From assembly GCA_049366815.1 (NCBI GenBank), contig JBMNCO010000240.1:1-6600 (forward strand): DNA of 6,600 nt. Reading direction: 5' to 3'. Shown piece by piece: positions 5,488 through 6,600 of this stretch (positions within the stretch are counted from its first letter, which is position 1; each line of letters starts with the position of its first letter). Source of the stretch: CAYNYM01 sp049366815 (GTDB taxonomy: Bacteria; Desulfobacterota; DSM-4660; Desulfatiglandales; HGW-15). Under the pieces are notes generated by a model. The model was not told the DNA's origin and made no database searches. It was given only the letters and a program-made list of their open reading frames with translations. The position numbers and the translations under genes are program-made.

Positions 5488-5653
5488 GCTCGGCAGGAGT
5501 GTTTAACTTTTTTGACAAAATATACAACGCTATCCTCCTTCGTGACCAATGAAACCCGAAGGGACCGATGACTCCGGAGGGACGGCGGAAGTGCAGAGGT
5601 TTGCGTGAGGAATTCTCTGCAATCGGTGTGCCATGGGCAGGGCGGCGGTTCAT
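5483..5653 (-). CDS. Doubtful 56-codon ORF overlapping the oppF stop (TAATG)
   Basis: The ATG overlaps the last base of the oppF TAA stop, giving TAATG, a layout common in translationally coupled genes. A GGAAGG Shine-Dalgarno-like sequence (5661-5666) sits 7 bases upstream of the ATG, inside the end of oppF. The predicted product is 56 residues, arginine-rich (start MNRRPAHG, middle HWSRRRIALYIL, end KKLNTPAEL), with no recognisable domain, signal peptide or membrane helix. A second possible start is a TTG at 5525-5527, in the same frame, preceded by a full AAGGAGG (5534-5540) with 6 bases spacing; it would encode a 14-residue peptide ending at the same TGA, next to the palindrome upstream of cheR. 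The composition looks like random translation, so it may simply be untranslated spacer. I do not recognise it. Confidence 0.2.
   Translation of the reverse strand: MNRRPAHGTPIAENSSRKPLHFRRPSGVIGPFGFHWSRRRIALYILSKKLNTPAEL
5592..5621 (-). repeat. 7-bp inverted repeat downstream of oppF
   Basis: TGCAGAG (5592-5598) and CTCTGCA (5615-5621) are exact inverted copies separated by 16 bases, about 30 bases beyond the oppF stop. The large loop and the absence of a T-run on the minus strand argue against a strong intrinsic terminator. It could be a weak 3'-end structure or chance. Confidence 0.25.
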
Positions 5654-6600
5654 TAAACTGCCTTCCAGCAACGTACCCAGTGGTCGTTTCCCACCGGGTA
5701 AAAGGCGATTTCCTCCTCCCGACAGCGATCTTCAACGAGTGCACATCTTCCCTGGAATTTACAGCCCGGAGGCGGATTGAAGGGACTCGGTACGTCCCCT
5801 TTGAGGGGGTGTTCTTCGAACCGGTGTTTCTGATCCGCCGTTGGAATGGCTGAAAGGAGGGCAAGGGTGTAAGGATGGAGGGGGTCTTCATAAAGGGCTT
5901 CGGAAGGGGCATATTCCATGATCTGGCCCAGGTACATCACCGCCACGGTATCACTGATATAACCCACCACATTGAGATCGTGAGAGATGAAGAGATAGCT
6001 CAGGCCGAGTCGTGTCTGGAGATCCTCGAGAAGGTTGATGATCTGTGCCTGGATTGACACGTCCAAGGCGGAGACCGGTTCATCGCAGACGATAAGAGAC
6101 GGCTCGACGCTCAGTGCCCTTGCGACGCCGACCCGCTGGCGTTGTCCCCCGCTGAATTCATGGGGATACCTGTCTGCGGCCGACGGACTCAGACCCACCG
6201 TCTCAAGGAGGGCTTCAACACGGTCAGTTCGCTCGGTCCGCCCGCGGACACCCAGGATCCGTAGACCCTCTCCAATCGACTGGCCGACGGTCATCCTTGG
6301 GTTGAGGGACCCGAAGGGATCCTGGAAGATAATCTGCATCTCTTTGCGGAGGGGTTTGATTTCCTTTCGGCTGAGATCACTGATATCCCGATCCCGATAG
6401 ACAATCCTGCCCTGATCCGGATCCAGGAGCTTCAGGATCAGGCGGCCGATCGTGGATTTGCCGCAACCGCTTTCCCCCACCAGCCCCAGGGTTTTTCCCT
6501 GATGAATCTCAAAATCCACGCCGTCAACGGCCTTGACGTGCCCGATGACCTTCTGGAAGAATCCTCTCCGCACAGGAAAGTACTTCTTGAGGTTTTCCAC
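5653..6600 (-). CDS. Oligopeptide/dipeptide ABC transporter ATP-binding protein, OppF/DppF type (5'-truncated by window edge)
   Basis: This is the cytoplasmic ATPase that powers import of peptides (or, in related systems, nickel) through an inner-membrane OppBC-type permease. Numbering from the window edge, the visible 315 residues hold Walker A GESGCGKST (42-50), a Q-loop in FQDPFGSLNPRM (92-103), the signature FSGGQRQR (149-156), Walker B LIVCDEP (169-175) and the H-loop histidine in ISHD (205-208). The C-terminal oligopeptide-transporter extension carries four cysteines (280, 286, 293, 311), spaced as in Dpp-type ATPases where an iron-sulfur cluster has been described. The first visible codon is GTG, but the text VENLKKYFPVRRG normally follows a few residues such as LLE, so I treat it as internal and the gene as continuing past base 6600. 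It ends in TAA. Partner permease and OppD-like genes would be expected beyond the right edge. The family call is sure; the transported substrate is not. Confidence 0.95.
   Translation of the reverse strand: MENLKKYFPVRRGFFQKVIGHVKAVDGVDFEIHQGKTLGLVGESGCGKSTIGRLILKLLDPDQGRIVYRDRDISDLSRKEIKPLRKEMQIIFQDPFGSLNPRMTVGQSIGEGLRILGVRGRTERTDRVEALLETVGLSPSAADRYPHEFSGGQRQRVGVARALSVEPSLIVCDEPVSALDVSIQAQIINLLEDLQTRLGLSYLFISHDLNVVGYISDTVAVMYLGQIMEYAPSEALYEDPLHPYTLALLSAIPTADQKHRFEEHPLKGDVPSPFNPPPGCKFQGRCALVEDRCREEEIAFYPVGNDHWVRCWKAV

Noticed and set aside
5430..5912. Long N-terminal extension of the CheR frame (161 extra residues)
   Set aside because: It overlaps oppF in another frame, has no domain, and CheR similarity begins only at the internal ATG at 5429.

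Overview
All recognisable genes in this window lie on the minus strand, so the biological reading order runs from base 6600 down to base 1. Codon choice and base composition look uniform, and I see no transposase, phage gene, CRISPR array, tRNA or rRNA. The organism is most likely a Gram-negative bacterium that uses cyclic di-GMP: there is a Tat-exported lipoprotein protease of the BepA type, two single-domain PilZ proteins and a CheR methyltransferase. The mix would fit the former Deltaproteobacteria (Desulfobacterota), but this is a guess from gene content and protein style, not a marker-based assignment.

Layout in transcription order: (1) 6600-5653, the ATPase of an oligopeptide/dipeptide ABC importer (OppF/DppF type), cut by the window edge. 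(2) A 223-bp gap with a doubtful 56-codon ORF that overlaps the oppF stop as TAATG, and a 20-bp palindrome just upstream of cheR. (3) 5429-4647, CheR-type chemoreceptor methyltransferase. (4) 4453-4085 and 3894-3553, two single-domain PilZ proteins, each with both c-di-GMP-binding motifs. (5) 3535-2603, a cation diffusion facilitator, 17 bp behind the second PilZ gene and probably co-transcribed with it. (6) An approximately 300-bp non-coding gap holding a candidate promoter. (7) 2295-1579, a free-standing B3/B4 (PheRS-beta-like) domain protein. (8) 1413-76, an M48 metalloprotease with C-terminal TPRs and a Tat lipoprotein signal, behind its own good sigma70-like promoter.

The part that hangs together functionally is 5429-3553: a CheR followed by two PilZ proteins. 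In Pseudomonas the PilZ adaptor MapZ binds a CheR and inhibits it when loaded with c-di-GMP, so these genes could be a local c-di-GMP-to-chemosensory switch. That is inference from gene order. The rest (peptide import, metal efflux, B3/B4 protein, envelope protease) looks like ordinary chromosomal housekeeping, and I do not see a clearly new system. Several true starts lie well inside longer open frames (cheR, both pilZ genes and the B3/B4 gene); they were placed by Shine-Dalgarno sites and by where family homology begins.
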